From the NCBI GenBank assembly GCA_052386745.1, contig JBQTJW010000015.1, positions 1 through 64,000 of the forward strand: 64,000 bases of DNA. The letters run 5' to 3'. This DNA is from Panacagrimonas sp052386745. GTDB taxonomy: Bacteria; Pseudomonadota; Gammaproteobacteria; Nevskiales; Nevskiaceae. Positions 36,096 to 44,697 of this stretch are shown here, piece after piece. Numbering within the stretch: position 1 is the first letter of the stretch; every line of letters begins with the position of its first letter. The notes below the pieces were generated by a model. The model ran no database searches. It was not told where the DNA came from and was given only the letters and a program-made list of their open reading frames with translations. A program made the position numbers and the translations under genes.

Positions 36096-36479
36096 CTAGG
36101 CCGAGCCGCTTCCGCCCGAGGTTGATGCCGCCGTTGCGGCCGGGGCGGCGGGTTTCGACTCGGTCTTGGGCGCCACCACCTTGGGTTCGCTCTTGGTTTC
36201 GGACTTGGCGTCCGCCTTGGGCTCGGCCTTTCCCGGGGAGGTTTTGTCATCCCCTGCCCCGCCATCGCCGGCGAGGTTGCGTTGCGACTGGCCCTGTCCC
36301 TTGAAGTCCGTCTCGTACCAGCCCGCGCCCTTGAGGCGAAAACTGGCTGCAGAAATCTGCTTGCTCAGCGTGGCGGCCGCCCCGCATACCGGGCAATCCG
36401 TGGGCGCGGCGTCGGACATGCGGTGGTTGATCTCGGAGACCTTGTTGCAGGCCGAGCAGCGGTATTCGTAAAGAGGCAT
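36096..36479 (-). CDS. FmdB-family zinc ribbon protein
   Basis: A 127-residue protein with the FmdB opening MPLYEYRCSACNKVSE and zinc cysteines in two pairs (CSAC, CPVC). The second half is a low-complexity tail of Lys, Glu, Pro and Ala, and a GAGWYETDFKGQG segment precedes it. Family members are usually coupled to aspS and DUF502 in gammaproteobacteria and regulate or assist unknown processes. Here the gene is isolated from both. ATG at 36479. Confidence 0.9.
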   Translation of the reverse strand: MPLYEYRCSACNKVSEINHRMSDAAPTDCPVCGAAATLSKQISAASFRLKGAGWYETDFKGQGQSQRNLAGDGGAGDDKTSPGKAEPKADAKSETKSEPKVVAPKTESKPAAPAATAASTSGGSGSA

Positions 36480-36589
36480 GGGTGGCGGGAACTCGGTTCT
36501 TCAGACCACCTGAGATGGGTGGAACGCTTATTTTCTCAAGAGGGCGCCACAAGCATCAAGCGCTGGCCCGCCGAAGTAGACCGGAATGC

Positions 36590-37084
36590 TCACGGCTTGC
36601 GGCCTGAAATCCGCGTCACCCGACCCTTCTCGATCAGCACGACCTGGCGGCTCTTGCCGCTGCCGTAGACCCATTCCTCCGACCCCGCGCGGCGCGTGAC
36701 TTCATCCGGACCGCCCAGCGCTCGCCGAACCTGGTCGGGCGTCATGTCCTTCAGCACGCGCCCGTCCGCGATCGCGGCGCTCATGCGCGCCTCCTGCGCC
36801 TTGCGTGCCTCGTGCTGTTTGAGCCAGGCCGCGTCGGACTTCTCGCGGGCGCTACGCGCGGCACCCGTCGCGGCATGACGAGGCGGGAGCCTTGCGGCTT
36901 CGGCGGGGGGAATCGTGCCCAGCGGCGGCAGCGCCCGGGGCACGGCACCGGCGCCGCAGGGCTTGTCGGTATACACCGGCGAACCTCCGACTTCGCAGCG
37001 ATAGACCTCGGCGCCGGCAACCGGCCACGCACACGCAAGGCCCATCGCACAGAGGACGCACAGGTGCCGGAAACTGGCGTCCAT
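36590..37084 (-). CDS. DUF4124-like exported protein
   Basis: A 164-residue exported protein with a signal peptide (VLCAMGLACAWPVAG), then EVYRCEVGGSPVYTDKPC, the DUF4124 pattern with a two-cysteine loop. A charged helical segment follows (residues about 75-105), and the C-terminus reads MTPDQVRRALGGPDEVTRRAGSEEWVYG, similar to the SmpA/OmlA fold that binds outer-membrane complexes. ATG at 37084; a start at 37123 is possible but less typical. Its job is unknown. Confidence 0.7.
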   Translation of the reverse strand: MDASFRHLCVLCAMGLACAWPVAGAEVYRCEVGGSPVYTDKPCGAGAVPRALPPLGTIPPAEAARLPPRHAATGAARSAREKSDAAWLKQHEARKAQEARMSAAIADGRVLKDMTPDQVRRALGGPDEVTRRAGSEEWVYGSGKSRQVVLIEKGRVTRISGRKP

Positions 37085-37106
37085 GCGGCGTGGTCGGCTC
37101 ACCGGC

Positions 37107-37649
37107 TCAACCGTCGAGCTCATTCGGAATCAGCGTCACCAGGTCGGTGACGCCCACGTCTTGCCCGGCCTGGGTCAGCAGGGTCGTGGCCTGGCCGCGG
37201 TGGTGCGTCTGGTGATTGAAGAAGTGCAGCGCAAGGCTGGACAGGCGCCGTCGCGCCACCACGCCGCGGAAATTGGCGTAGTGCAGGGTCTGTTCGAGAT
37301 CGTTTTCCACCAGCGATGCTGCCCAGCGGCGGATGGTCCGGTCGATGCGCTGCCGATGCTCCCGCAGGGCGGAAAAATCCTCGAACAGCCGATGATCCAG
37401 CAACACGGGCTGCGGCCAGTCGGACACCGCGGCCAGCACGGCGGGCCGGGCCGGGTGCTGGGCGAAACGCTGAAGCCAGATGGTGTCGGCCGCCACCAGG
37501 TGATTGAGCGTGCCCAAGATGGAGCCGAAGTACGCTCCGCGATCCTGGGCCAGCGCCTCCGGTGGCAGGCGGGCGGCCGCAGCGTAGAGCTTGTCATTCA
37601 TCCACTCGTTGTACTCGGCCATGAGAACGATGTGGCGGCAGAAACTCAT
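37107..37649 (-). CDS. DinB family protein
   Basis: A 180-residue four-helix-bundle protein of the DinB family: it starts HIVLMAEYNEWMNDKLYAAA and has the metal-binding histidines in LNHLVAADTIWLQRF and FFNHQTHHRGQATTLL. Members are metal-dependent enzymes or damage-induced proteins of unknown substrate. ATG at 37649, divergent from ettA by about 100 bases. It lies 22 bases upstream of the DUF4124 gene on the same strand. Confidence 0.9.
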   Translation of the reverse strand: MSFCRHIVLMAEYNEWMNDKLYAAAARLPPEALAQDRGAYFGSILGTLNHLVAADTIWLQRFAQHPARPAVLAAVSDWPQPVLLDHRLFEDFSALREHRQRIDRTIRRWAASLVENDLEQTLHYANFRGVVARRRLSSLALHFFNHQTHHRGQATTLLTQAGQDVGVTDLVTLIPNELDG

Positions 37650-37753
37650 CGTGGGCTCCGGATGGGTGGAGGGTGTGCCCGCTAGAGATACGACATTCGA
37701 ACCACCACCGGTAGATAATGCGCGCCCTTTTTCGCTTCGATGTGAGTTGCGTC

Positions 37754-39418
37754 ATGGCCCAGTACGTCTACACGATGAACAAGGTGGGCAAGATCGTGCC
37801 CCCCAAGAAGGAAATCCTTCGCAACATCTCCCTGTCGTTCTTCCCCGGCGCCAAGATCGGCGTGCTGGGCTACAACGGCGCCGGAAAGTCCACGCTGCTC
37901 AAGATCATGGCGGGGATCGACAAGGACTTCATCGGTGAGGCGCGCCCGCAGCCCGGCCTGAAGATGGGCTACCTGCCGCAGGAGCCCAAGCTCGACCCGG
38001 CCAAGAACGTGCGCGAAAACGTGATGGAGGCCCTGAGTGACGTCACCGACCTCCAGGCCGAACTCGATGCCGTGTACGCGGCCTACGCCGAGGAGGGTGC
38101 GGACTTCGACAAGCTTGCCGCCAAGCAGGCCGATCTGGAGGCCAAGCTCGCGGCCGGTGGCGGCGACAACCTGGACGTGGTGCTGGACAAGGCCGGCGAG
38201 GCGCTGAACCTGCCGCCGTGGGACGCCAACGTGGAGCGCCTGTCTGGTGGCGAGCGACGCCGTGTCGCGCTGTGCCGGCTGCTCTTGAGCAAGCCGGACA
38301 TGATCCTGCTCGACGAGCCCACCAACCATCTCGACGCCGAGTCGGTGGCCTGGCTGGAAAAATTCCTCAAGGATTTTCCCGGCACCATCATCGCGGTCAC
38401 GCACGACCGCTACTTCCTCGACAACGTAGCCGGCTGGATCCTGGAACTGGACCGAGGGCACGGCATTCCCTGGCAGGGCAATTACTCGTCCTGGCTCGAA
38501 CAGAAGGGCAACCGCCTGGAAACCGAGCAGAAGCAGGAGGACGCCCACACCAAGGCGATGAAGGAAGAGCTGGAGTGGGTGCGCAAGAACGCCAAGGGCC
38601 GCCAGAGCAAGTCCAAGGCGCGCCTGAAGGCCTACGAGGAAATGGCCAGCCAGGAATTCCAGAAGCGATCCGAGACGCGCGAGCTGTACATCCCGGCCGG
38701 CCCGCGCCTCGGTGACCTGGTGATCGAGGTCAACAACGTCGGCAAGAAGTACGGCGATCGCTGGCTGTACAAGGGCCTGAACTTCCAAGTGCCCAAGGGC
38801 GCCATCGTGGGCATCGTGGGCGCCAACGGCCGCGGCAAGACCACCTTGTTCCGCATGCTGCTGGACCAGGAGAAGCCGGACGAGGGCAGCATCCGCATCG
38901 GCGAGACAGTGAAGCTCGGCTACGTGGACCAGAGCCGCGACGCCCTCAACGGCGAACTGACCGTGTTCCAGGAAGTGTCCGGCGGCAGCGACCTGGTGCG
39001 CATCGGCAACTTCGAGATGCCGGCCCGCGCCTACATCGGCCGCTTCAACTTCAAGGGCGAGGCGCAGCAGAAGCGGGTGAAGGATCTCTCCGGCGGTGAG
39101 CGCAACCGCCTGCACCTGGCCAAGATGCTGCTCTCGGGCGGCAACGTGCTGCTGTTCGACGAACCCACCAACGACCTCGACGTGGAAACACTGCGTGCGC
39201 TGGAAGAAGCGCTGCTGGATTTCTCCGGCTGCGCCCTGGTGATCTCGCACGACCGCTGGTTCCTGGACCGCGTGGCCACGCACATCCTCGCGTTCGAGGA
39301 CAGCGGCGAGATCGTCTACCTGGAAGGCAACTACCGCGAGTACGAGGACGACTTCCGCCGCCGAACCGGCTCCGAGCCCGGCGTCAACCGCCGCGCGCGG
39401 CATAAGAAGCTGGGCTGA
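37754..39418 (+). CDS. ettA: Energy-dependent translational throttle protein EttA (ABC-F)
   Basis: A 554-residue soluble ABC-F protein that binds the ribosomal E site and gates the first peptide bond according to ATP level. Two ATP-binding domains are complete: Walker A GYNGAGKST and GANGRGKTT, signatures LSGGERRRVAL and LSGGERNRLHLAK, and Walker B with LLDEPTNHLD and LFDEPTNDLD. The start AQYVYTMNKVGKIVPPKKEILR is the typical EttA N-terminus. ATG at 37754 fits the family, although the frame is open 12 codons further up. Confidence 0.96.
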   Translation: MAQYVYTMNKVGKIVPPKKEILRNISLSFFPGAKIGVLGYNGAGKSTLLKIMAGIDKDFIGEARPQPGLKMGYLPQEPKLDPAKNVRENVMEALSDVTDLQAELDAVYAAYAEEGADFDKLAAKQADLEAKLAAGGGDNLDVVLDKAGEALNLPPWDANVERLSGGERRRVALCRLLLSKPDMILLDEPTNHLDAESVAWLEKFLKDFPGTIIAVTHDRYFLDNVAGWILELDRGHGIPWQGNYSSWLEQKGNRLETEQKQEDAHTKAMKEELEWVRKNAKGRQSKSKARLKAYEEMASQEFQKRSETRELYIPAGPRLGDLVIEVNNVGKKYGDRWLYKGLNFQVPKGAIVGIVGANGRGKTTLFRMLLDQEKPDEGSIRIGETVKLGYVDQSRDALNGELTVFQEVSGGSDLVRIGNFEMPARAYIGRFNFKGEAQQKRVKDLSGGERNRLHLAKMLLSGGNVLLFDEPTNDLDVETLRALEEALLDFSGCALVISHDRWFLDRVATHILAFEDSGEIVYLEGNYREYEDDFRRRTGSEPGVNRRARHKKLG

Positions 39419-39433
39419 GCAACAGGGCAAGCC

Positions 39434-39458
39434 CGCGCCCGGCCGTTCGTCGGGCGCG
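39434..39458. terminator. Hairpin between convergent ettA and response-regulator genes
   Basis: CGCGCCCG and CGGGCGCG form an eight-base stem around a nine-base loop in the 57 bases between the converging genes. No T run follows on either strand, so it is a plausible but weak terminator. Confidence 0.35.
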
Positions 39459-39475
39459 AGGTGCCGGGGCCGCGC

Positions 39476-40117
39476 TCAGGGTGCAGCGCGAAACGCCAGC
39501 ACGGTCTGCATGAGCTCGGCGAAATTGGCGACGCCCATCTTGCGCATCAGCCGCGCGCGATGCGCCTCGACCGTCTTGTAACTGATCCCCAGCGCGCGAC
39601 CGATCACCTTGTTGCTCTCGCCGAGCACGACCCGGTCGAGAATTTCACGTTCGCGCCCGCTCAGGCCGTCGATGCGCGTCGCCGTGTCGCCCTGCAGGCG
39701 GCGTGCGCTGCGGTTCTGTGCGTCGAGTTCCAGGGCCTGCCGGACGCGCTCCAGAAACTGCTGGTTGTTGTACGGCTTTTGAAGAAAATCGAGCGCCCCG
39801 CCCTTCATGGTCCGCACCGCCAGCGGCACATCCCCATGTCCGGAAAGAAAAATGATGGGCATGGTGATGTGCATCTGGTTGAGCTGGTCCATCAACTCGG
39901 GGCCACTCATGCCCGGCATGCGCACGTCGAGCACGATGCAACCGGGCCGGTCCCCCACCTGCTTGGCGAGAAACGATTCGGCAGACTCGAAGGTCTCCAC
40001 CTTCAGCCGGATTGACTCCAGCAGCCAGCGCAGCGAACTCCGAACGGATTCCTCGTCGTCCACGACGAAAACGGTCGGCTCCTCTTCGCGCTTGGGTGCG
40101 CCATGGTCGTTGTTCAT
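39476..40117 (-). CDS. FixJ-type response regulator (receiver plus LuxR HTH)
   Basis: A 213-residue two-component regulator. The receiver has the acidic pair VVDDEE, the phospho-acceptor Asp in CIVLDVRMPGMSG, the IIFLSGHGD segment and the Lys in DFLQKPY. The C-terminal LuxR-type helix-turn-helix reads LSGREREILDRVVLGESNKVIGRALGIS followed by YKTVEAHRARLMRK. ATG at 40117 overlaps the kinase stop as ATGA, supporting coupled translation; 40123 is an alternative. It is the partner of the upstream PAS kinase. Its targets are not evident. Confidence 0.93.
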   Translation of the reverse strand: MNNDHGAPKREEEPTVFVVDDEESVRSSLRWLLESIRLKVETFESAESFLAKQVGDRPGCIVLDVRMPGMSGPELMDQLNQMHITMPIIFLSGHGDVPLAVRTMKGGALDFLQKPYNNQQFLERVRQALELDAQNRSARRLQGDTATRIDGLSGREREILDRVVLGESNKVIGRALGISYKTVEAHRARLMRKMGVANFAELMQTVLAFRAAP

Positions 40118-41766
40118 CCGCATTCTCTGATTGGAAGAGTGAAGGCGAAGTGGGCTCCGCCGTGAACGTTGCGCGTGACGGTCAGGCGTCCACCGTGCGA
40201 TTCGACGATGGATCGGCACACCGCCAGCCCCAGCCCGATTCCCTTGGGCTTGGTGGTGTAGAACGGATTGAAGATCTGGGTCAACTTGGTCTTGCCGATG
40301 CCCGGCCCCCGATCGGACACCGATACCTCCACCCGGTCGCCACGCTGGCGGGTTTCCACGTCGATGATGCGATTCTCGGGTGGCAGGTCAACCATCGCTT
40401 CGACCGCGTTCTTGAACAGGTTCACCAGCACCTGCTTGATCTCCAGCGGATCGACCCACACCGGCGGGAGATTGGGCGCCGCATCGAGGTGCAGCGTGGT
40501 CTGCGACTGGCGCCGTTCAAAATCGAGGAACGCCAGCATCTGCTCGATCAGGGAATTGATTTCCACCGGGGCCGTCTCGGGCTCGTGCTTGCGCACGAAC
40601 TGGCGGATATGCCGCACGATGCCGCCGGCCTGTTCAGCCTGGTAAATGGCCTGGGAAATGGCGGAGTCGAACAGCTCGCGATCGAAATCGCCATCGGACA
40701 AGCGCAGCCGGCACCCGTGCAGGTAGTTGAGCGCCGAGGCCAGGGGCTGCCCCAGTTCGTGCGCCAGCGCGGCGGCCATTTCGCCCATGGTGTTGAGACG
40801 TGACACCCGGGCCAGCTCGGCCTGCTGCACGCGCTCCCGCTCCTCCATGCGATGGCGTTCGGTGGTCTCGGTGTAAGCCACCATCGCTCCATAACCCTTC
40901 ACCGGGATGGGCGCGGCGGTCACCCGGAACCAACGTATGCGGCCGTTGGCATAGCGCACGCCCAGGTCCACGTCCGGGATCACTTTCTGGTCGGCAATGG
41001 CACGGAAACTCGGCAGCTCGTCGAGCTTCATCGCGGCCCCATTCGGGTGAATCAGCATCGCATTGATGGAGCTCAGCTCCAGCTCGCTGGTGATTCTCGC
41101 AACCGTCGGCAGCGAGCTGATGCGAGCGAGTTTGCGATTGATCTCGATGATCTGCCCTGACTCGTCCGTGATCGAAATGCCGATGGGAAAGCTCTCGAAC
41201 AGTGCTCGATACTTTTCCTGGCTCGCCCGCAGCTCCTCTTCGACCTTCCGGCGGATTGCCATCTCCTCGCGCAGCGCCTCGTACGCGCGACGAAGGTCAG
41301 CCGTCCGCTCCTGGACGCGGCTCTCAAGACGTTCACTCGCACGCTGCTGCGCCTCCGCGGCGCGCTTGCTGTCGGAAATATCCTGGAACAGCCAGATCCC
41401 TTCGCGCGTGGCCTGTTCCCGGTCAAGAAGCTTGCCGGACACCTGGCACCAGAACAGTTCGCCGTCAATCCGGCGCATCAGGCGTTCGTCGGTGTAGCTG
41501 TCGTGCGTTTCGAGGTGCTTGTAACCCAGCCGGCCGAGGCGTTCGTACTCCTCGCGGCTTGGGTAAAGCCTCAGCATGCTCTCTCCGGTCAGTTGCCCCG
41601 GACCGTACCCGAACATCTGCTCGAAGCGTTGATTGCAGCGCACGATCACGCGGTCGCGCGTGTAGCAGATCCCGATGAAAACATTGTCAAAAATGATCTG
41701 GAGCTCCGCGAGGGCCCCGCGCAGGTCGCGCGTCGTGCTCAGTCCGGCTTCCCGCGTGGCAGACAC
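40114..41766 (-). CDS. PAS-domain sensor histidine kinase
   Basis: A 550-residue cytoplasmic-looking kinase without clear membrane segments. Two PAS domains are visible (residues about 20-140, with FGYGPGQLTGESMLRLYP, and about 190-315, with FESFPIGISITDESGQIIEIN), joined by a coiled coil near residues 140-185. The HisKA helix carries the phospho-acceptor in AALAHELGQPLASALNYL, and the ATPase domain has NLFKNAVEAM, DRGPGIG and GIGLGLAVCRSIVE. The arrangement resembles FixL/FixJ-type pairs, but no haem-ligand signature can be claimed. GTG start with an AGGAGG ribosome site just upstream. Confidence 0.92.
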   Translation of the reverse strand: MSATREAGLSTTRDLRGALAELQIIFDNVFIGICYTRDRVIVRCNQRFEQMFGYGPGQLTGESMLRLYPSREEYERLGRLGYKHLETHDSYTDERLMRRIDGELFWCQVSGKLLDREQATREGIWLFQDISDSKRAAEAQQRASERLESRVQERTADLRRAYEALREEMAIRRKVEEELRASQEKYRALFESFPIGISITDESGQIIEINRKLARISSLPTVARITSELELSSINAMLIHPNGAAMKLDELPSFRAIADQKVIPDVDLGVRYANGRIRWFRVTAAPIPVKGYGAMVAYTETTERHRMEERERVQQAELARVSRLNTMGEMAAALAHELGQPLASALNYLHGCRLRLSDGDFDRELFDSAISQAIYQAEQAGGIVRHIRQFVRKHEPETAPVEINSLIEQMLAFLDFERRQSQTTLHLDAAPNLPPVWVDPLEIKQVLVNLFKNAVEAMVDLPPENRIIDVETRQRGDRVEVSVSDRGPGIGKTKLTQIFNPFYTTKPKGIGLGLAVCRSIVESHGGRLTVTRNVHGGAHFAFTLPIRECG

Positions 41767-42106
41767 CGTTCTCCTCCTCGCAGACGCTGCTCGACGGCAG
41801 CCTCTTCTACGGGTAGCTCTTTAGTACCGCGGCTGCCCTTTTACCTGAGCTGGCGCCGTAGCTTGGCGCAACGGCCTCGGCAATTCTGGTCGCTCGAAAG
41901 CGAAATTGCACGTCTCCAACCTGCGTTACTCCGGTTACAAATCAATCAGGCCTCTCGTGATGGTCCTAGGAGGATTCCCTAAAATCAGCGCTGGGGAGTA
42001 CTCCAGGCCACGGGCGGCAAACTATCAGATTCGCAAGCGAAGACGTCGTCGCCAAAAACTTCGTACGACGGCAGGCACAAGGATCAGTTGAGCGGGGATC
42101 CGGGCC
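41767..42106 (-). other. Untranslated leader upstream of the PAS kinase, with inverted repeats
   Basis: About 340 bases lie between the kinase start and the terminator of the next upstream gene. No coding frame fits. Inverted repeats GGCAGCC (41796-41802) and GGCTGCC (41831-41837), with a small CTAC/GTAG stem inside, and CGTCGT/ACGACG near 42045-42069 could form RNA stems in the kinase leader. I could not match them to a riboswitch family. Promoter elements are not evident. Confidence 0.4.
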
Positions 42107-42136
42107 AAAAAAAACGGCGGCATTTTCATGCCGCCG
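42107..42136 (-). terminator. Intrinsic terminator of the choice-of-anchor-type gene
   Basis: On the minus strand CGGCGGCAT pairs with ATGCCGCCG around a TGAA-type loop and is followed by eight T residues, a textbook rho-independent terminator. It is 26 bases after the stop of the gene at 42162-44249. Confidence 0.9.
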
Positions 42137-42161
42137 CTCGACTACTAGCTGAAGCTAAAAA

Positions 42162-44249
42162 TCAGTTGCAGACGATGTCCGCGTGAGACGAGGCAACGGT
42201 CACGTTGACCAGATCGTCCCCACCGATAATGGGGATGATGTTTGGCACAACGATGTGCAGCGCATTGACCGTGATCGAGCCCAGTCCAACGATCTTCTCG
42301 TTGAGCACGATCTTGCCGCCCAAGAGCGGGATGTCGATCTGCAGAGGACCGGTGAGCGCGACCGGAAGACCGCCAACCAGCAGATTGGCCACAGTCGACG
42401 TTCCGGACAGGGCGACCGTGTTATCCGGGTTGCATTCCGCCTTGGCAGTCGTCGACAGGACATCAGCAAAAATCCCGATGCCAAGGACGTTCAGGCCGAG
42501 CTTTTCGACCGACGCGCTGGCCTCACTGACTTCACCGGCCGACTTCACATTGGCTTCACCGGTCACTGAAGCCAGCAGCGGCAGCAGCGGCAGGACGTTC
42601 ACGGTTGCATCGAGTTCCCCGCCAACACTCGGGATGGGCCCGGTATCTCCAACCACGGCATTGATCACGCCGAGTACGCTGGCGCTCAGCACCGTTGCCT
42701 GGCCACTGAACAGATTGGCCTTGGAGACTCCACTCGGGAGCGAGAGGAACGACCACACCCAGACGATGGAGTCGGGGAGAGCCGTGCCAATCGGCGTTGA
42801 ATTGCCTTCCGACAGGAGCTGCACGCTGACATTGGTCGCTCCGGCCGGAATTGATACCGGGATGCTTTCCAGATCGGCGTTAGGGCCGAAGAAGCCGTCA
42901 AGATCGTTGAAAATGGTGTTCACAACGTTCCCACCAACTTTCACGACAATCGTGTCAGGGCGGGAATGCTCGGCATCCGCCACGTAAAGGCCGATTCGTG
43001 CGGTACGGTCAACCGATGCGGCCGGGAAGGTGAACGTCTTTTCTGCCGTGGTGCCGAGATTCGGCTTGAAATCAAACCCCTTGAACGCGAAGTCCGCGCC
43101 GTCAACCAGCGTCAGCGCCGGTCCCGTGATCGTGGAGCACTTCACTCCGGCATTTGCCGACGCCACGGTGATATCGGCCACCGTGCCATTCGGAACCAAT
43201 CCCAGCAGATTGCCAAGCAGCTTGTTGGTCAATGGCGTCGTCACCCGGAGCGCGTTGACGGTGATGGTCTTGCTACCGCCCGTGCCCGTCTTGATCTGCT
43301 GGTTCACAACGACCTTGACCAGGCCAAGCAGGTTCAGAAGGGTGGTGTTGGGCTTGAAGGTGATGGGGAGATGCAGAAGATTTGCCACCTTCAGATCCGC
43401 GAACGTCGATGAGCCAATGGCCCGCGCAGTGCCATCGGCCTTGCATTCTGCAATTGCCGTCGAGCTGATCACCTCGGCAGAAATCAGACTGCCCAGCGCG
43501 TTGATCTTTGTTCCATCGACTTCCGCGGTGGAAATCACGCCGCCGCCAGCGCCCAGCGTCGAAGCACTGAGCGTCTTGGACGCGAGCAATCCTGGAATAC
43601 CCTTGATGTTCACTACCGGGGCGGGGATGAGCGAACCTCCGCTGGGCGGCAGTGCGCCGGTGTCAACTACGCGGGTGATGTTCGTCAAGACCTTGGACAC
43701 GACCCCGATCGCACGACCGGAGTAAGCAACAGAGGGCTGATCGTAGATCACGACCACCGACGCCGATTGGGTCGTGGGGTTGCCGCTGACCACGCCAATG
43801 AACTGGTTGCCAGCGACTACTGCGCCCGTGCTGGTGATATCGGCTCTGAACGAGCGAGGACGGGCGTTCGTAGCGGCGAGCGAATCGAACTCGGCGCTGG
43901 GGCCGCCAATCAATTTGCCGACAACAGCGCCTTCGAACGAGTCGCTGATCAGGAACAGCGAGTTCTCATCCTGCCCGCTCTCGGTGTCCAAGCGCCGGCC
44001 TTCCCAGTACAGGAGCACCTGCTTGATGGTCGCGTTGGCTGGCAAATTGATTGTCAGCAACCCATTGCCACCCGAGAGGCTCGTCGCCGTCGTTGCGGCT
44101 TCCGAACCATTCAGGATGGGGATGCTGGGGACGCCAAGCGCCTCGGTTCCGTCGGCCATCACGAGTCCGGGCGCTAGACCGAGCCCCAATGAGGCGCAGA
44201 CTCCAATGAGCGCCCTCCTGCCTACTTTCAATAACTTACCCGTTTTCAT
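42162..44249 (-). CDS. Exported choice-of-anchor-P-like surface protein with two repeat domains
   Basis: A 695-residue exported protein with a basic N-terminus and signal (RRALIGVCASLGLGLAPGLVMA). Two long units share spacing and sequence: each has AECKADGTARAIGSSTFADL or AECNPDNTVALSGTSTVANL, then a VxVNQQIK or VLNEKIV strand, then ITVNALRV or ITVNALHI, then VASANAGVKC or VASSHADIVC. They are separated by an adhesin-like beta segment (FTFPAASVDRTARIGLYVADA). The two units match what is called choice-of-anchor P in current databases, as I recall. No LPXTG or PEP-CTERM anchor is seen. ATG at 44249 follows AAGGAG. Composition is more AT-rich than neighbours. Confidence 0.78.
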   Translation of the reverse strand: MKTGKLLKVGRRALIGVCASLGLGLAPGLVMADGTEALGVPSIPILNGSEAATTATSLSGGNGLLTINLPANATIKQVLLYWEGRRLDTESGQDENSLFLISDSFEGAVVGKLIGGPSAEFDSLAATNARPRSFRADITSTGAVVAGNQFIGVVSGNPTTQSASVVVIYDQPSVAYSGRAIGVVSKVLTNITRVVDTGALPPSGGSLIPAPVVNIKGIPGLLASKTLSASTLGAGGGVISTAEVDGTKINALGSLISAEVISSTAIAECKADGTARAIGSSTFADLKVANLLHLPITFKPNTTLLNLLGLVKVVVNQQIKTGTGGSKTITVNALRVTTPLTNKLLGNLLGLVPNGTVADITVASANAGVKCSTITGPALTLVDGADFAFKGFDFKPNLGTTAEKTFTFPAASVDRTARIGLYVADAEHSRPDTIVVKVGGNVVNTIFNDLDGFFGPNADLESIPVSIPAGATNVSVQLLSEGNSTPIGTALPDSIVWVWSFLSLPSGVSKANLFSGQATVLSASVLGVINAVVGDTGPIPSVGGELDATVNVLPLLPLLASVTGEANVKSAGEVSEASASVEKLGLNVLGIGIFADVLSTTAKAECNPDNTVALSGTSTVANLLVGGLPVALTGPLQIDIPLLGGKIVLNEKIVGLGSITVNALHIVVPNIIPIIGGDDLVNVTVASSHADIVCN

Positions 44250-44697
44250 GCCGCGTCTCCTTGAGAAAATATTGACCCGAGGTCACGCCACAGCTCCTCG
44301 AGCCCACCAGAACCCCGCTAAACGGAGGAACCAACCCGATCAATGGACTTGAATTCCTCGCACCAGTAAACCGTATAACACGTTGCGTGCCAGCGCAATC
44401 ACTTCTGAATGAATTCTTCCTTAAGCAATCGTGACACGTGACACTAGTCTCATTTTATTGTTGTTTACTGGGGCCATTCAGGGCGCTCTTCCCAAGAAAA
44501 ATTCGATGCACATCAATGAATGATGACAAGCTATGCACACCACAATGCAAATTACCTACGCTGGTGGTTTACGAACCCAAGTATCGGTTCAAGCGAATTT
44601 TGTATGGCTCTCGCGCCACAAAGGATCATTTTTTCGGCCATTCAGTGGCTGATGAGCGCAAATAGTTGCTCTTCGTTATGCACGCGACTCAAAGTAC
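44250..44697. other. AT-rich intergenic region between divergent genes
   Basis: About 450 bases, visibly richer in A and T than the rest of the window, separate the surface-protein start and the PhoQ-like kinase start. No gene is supported. The tandem GTGACACGTGACAC at 44431-44444 with a CACGTG core is a possible operator. A TTATAC-like -10 element on the minus strand (near 44369) may drive the surface protein. The stretch could also be the scar of a lost response-regulator gene, but no residues of one remain. Confidence 0.45.

Noticed and set aside
41795..41945. Possible cyclic-di-GMP or glycine riboswitch in the PAS kinase leader.
   Set aside because: Short resemblances such as CAAGCTACGG and CCTGAG appear, but the ordered core motifs of either class are absent.
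44360..44390. Sigma-54 promoter (TGGCAC spacing) upstream of the surface protein.
   Set aside because: GG is present but the matching GC at the -12 position is GT, so it does not meet the consensus.
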